Assembly: GCA_024643585.1 (NCBI GenBank) | Contig: JAHEMP010000023.1 | Span: 1 to 15,754 of the forward strand | Reading direction: 5' to 3' | From: Crocinitomicaceae bacterium | GTDB lineage: Bacteria > Bacteroidota > Bacteroidia > Flavobacteriales_D > Crocinitomicaceae | Length of the DNA: 15,754 nucleotides | Shown: in pieces, positions 15,396 to 15,754 of the stretch | Layout: every line of letters starts with the position of its first letter | Position numbering within the stretch: the first letter of the stretch is position 1 | Notes under the pieces: model-generated | The model's input: only the letters and a program-made list of their open reading frames with translations | The model's database searches: none | Told to the model about the DNA's origin: nothing | Position numbers and translations under genes: made by a program

Positions 15396-15403
15396 CAAAA
15401 ATA
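15396..15403 (-). promoter_or_regulatory. TAnnTTTG promoter for the SGNH-SGNH-MBOAT operon
   Basis: The minus strand reads TATTTTTG, an exact match to the Bacteroidota -7 consensus, ending 10 bases before the ATG at 15385. A TTTG lies 15 bases further upstream (15419-15422), slightly closer than the usual -33 spacing. The predicted leader is only a few bases long. Confidence 0.55.
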
Positions 15404-15404
15404 G

Positions 15405-15425
15405 GAATGAGAATCATTCAAATGA
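15405..15425. promoter_or_regulatory. Overlapping short dyads within the operon promoter
   Basis: GAATGA-GAA-TCATTC (15405-15419) is a perfect 6-bp inverted repeat, and TCATT-CA-AATGA (15414-15425) is a second dyad sharing its right arm. They occupy the spacer between the -7 element and the TTTG of the operon promoter and extend across that TTTG. A bound protein there would block polymerase. The arms are short, so chance is a real alternative. Confidence 0.25.
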
Positions 15426-15561
15426 ATAAATTTCCATGTTTCTATTCACAATTCGAGGATGAATTACTTTTCTAACTGGAAATCATTCAATAGAATTTCG
15501 CAACAACGCAAGATTAAAGGTAAATAACACAGATTCACACGTGCAATAAAGGCAATTTGCT

Positions 15562-15569
15562 TAACTTTG
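15562..15569 (+). promoter_or_regulatory. TAnnTTTG promoter for the PfkB-family kinase gene
   Basis: TAACTTTG matches the Bacteroidota -7 consensus and ends 18 bases before the ATG at 15588, predicting a leader of roughly 10-13 bases. The -33 position shows no clear TTG. Confidence 0.5.
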
Positions 15570-15587
15570 CCGAGCAAAATAATATTT

Positions 15588-15754
15588 ATGAGTTTATTGA
15601 CAGTTGGAAGCGTTGCATTTGACGCTATTGAAACGCCTTTTGGGAAAACAGATAAAATAATTGGTGGTGCAGGTACATACATTGCATTATCAGCTTCTTT
15701 TTACGAGAAAAACCAAAGAATCGTGGCCGTTGTAGGTGAGGATTTTCCGAACGA
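15588..15754 (+). CDS. PfkB-family carbohydrate/nucleoside kinase (5' part only)
   Basis: The frame opens with ATG at 15588 and runs off the window edge, giving about 55 residues: MSLLTVGSVAFDAIETPFG, then IIGGAGTYIALSAS, then VVGEDFPNE. The opening strand (LLTVGSVAFD), the glycine-rich substrate-binding stretch (GGAGTYIALSAS) and the following VAVVGEDF are the N-terminal pattern of the ribokinase/PfkB family, which phosphorylates sugars or nucleosides with ATP. The catalytic C-terminal aspartate lies outside the window, so neither activity nor substrate can be judged. It is divergent from the SGNH-MBOAT operon. Confidence 0.8.
   Translation, partial: MSLLTVGSVAFDAIETPFGKTDKIIGGAGTYIALSASFYEKNQRIVAVVGEDFPN

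Overview
This window looks like chromosomal DNA from a member of the Bacteroidota, most likely class Flavobacteriia (something near Fluviicola/Crocinitomicaceae would fit, but this is inferred from gene content only). The DNA is AT-rich. One long secreted protein carries a type IX secretion (T9SS) C-terminal sorting domain. Several genes are preceded by the Bacteroidota promoter element TAnnTTTG, and Shine-Dalgarno sequences are absent or weak. No tRNA, rRNA, CRISPR array, insertion sequence or phage gene was recognised.

Layout from left to right. Bases 1-45 may hold the tail of an upstream plus-strand gene, followed by a strong bidirectional terminator (62-93). On the minus strand (96-3554) lies a 1152-residue secreted protein. 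Its peptide-N-glycosidase F (PNGase F)-like catalytic core appears to be split by a roughly 500-residue insertion containing a LamG domain; it ends in a T9SS sorting domain. It diverges from a plus-strand tRNA-dihydrouridine synthase (dusB type, 3721-4716). Next on the plus strand come paaZ (4779-6827), a LytS-type sensor histidine kinase with a beta-propeller sensor (6836-9673) and its LytTR response regulator (9675-10433). These three are nearly contiguous and probably form one transcription unit ending at a hairpin terminator (10574-10605).

Bases 10637-15385 hold a tightly overlapping minus-strand operon: a membrane-anchored SGNH hydrolase-like protein, a second secreted SGNH paralogue, and an AlgI-type MBOAT O-acyltransferase. 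By analogy with alginate and peptidoglycan O-acetylation systems (AlgI/AlgJ/AlgX, PatA/PatB), MBOAT would move acyl groups across the inner membrane and the SGNH proteins would transfer them to, or remove them from, an extracytoplasmic glycan. The substrate cannot be read from the sequence. The right edge holds the start of a divergent PfkB-family kinase gene (from 15588).

The points most worth following up are the split PNGase F-like core that keeps all three catalytic acidic residues; the two-SGNH-plus-extended-MBOAT operon; a perfect dyad just upstream of paaZ; very short or absent leaders at several promoters; and an unexplained cluster of direct repeat, promoter-like motif, dyad and terminator at 10452-10605.
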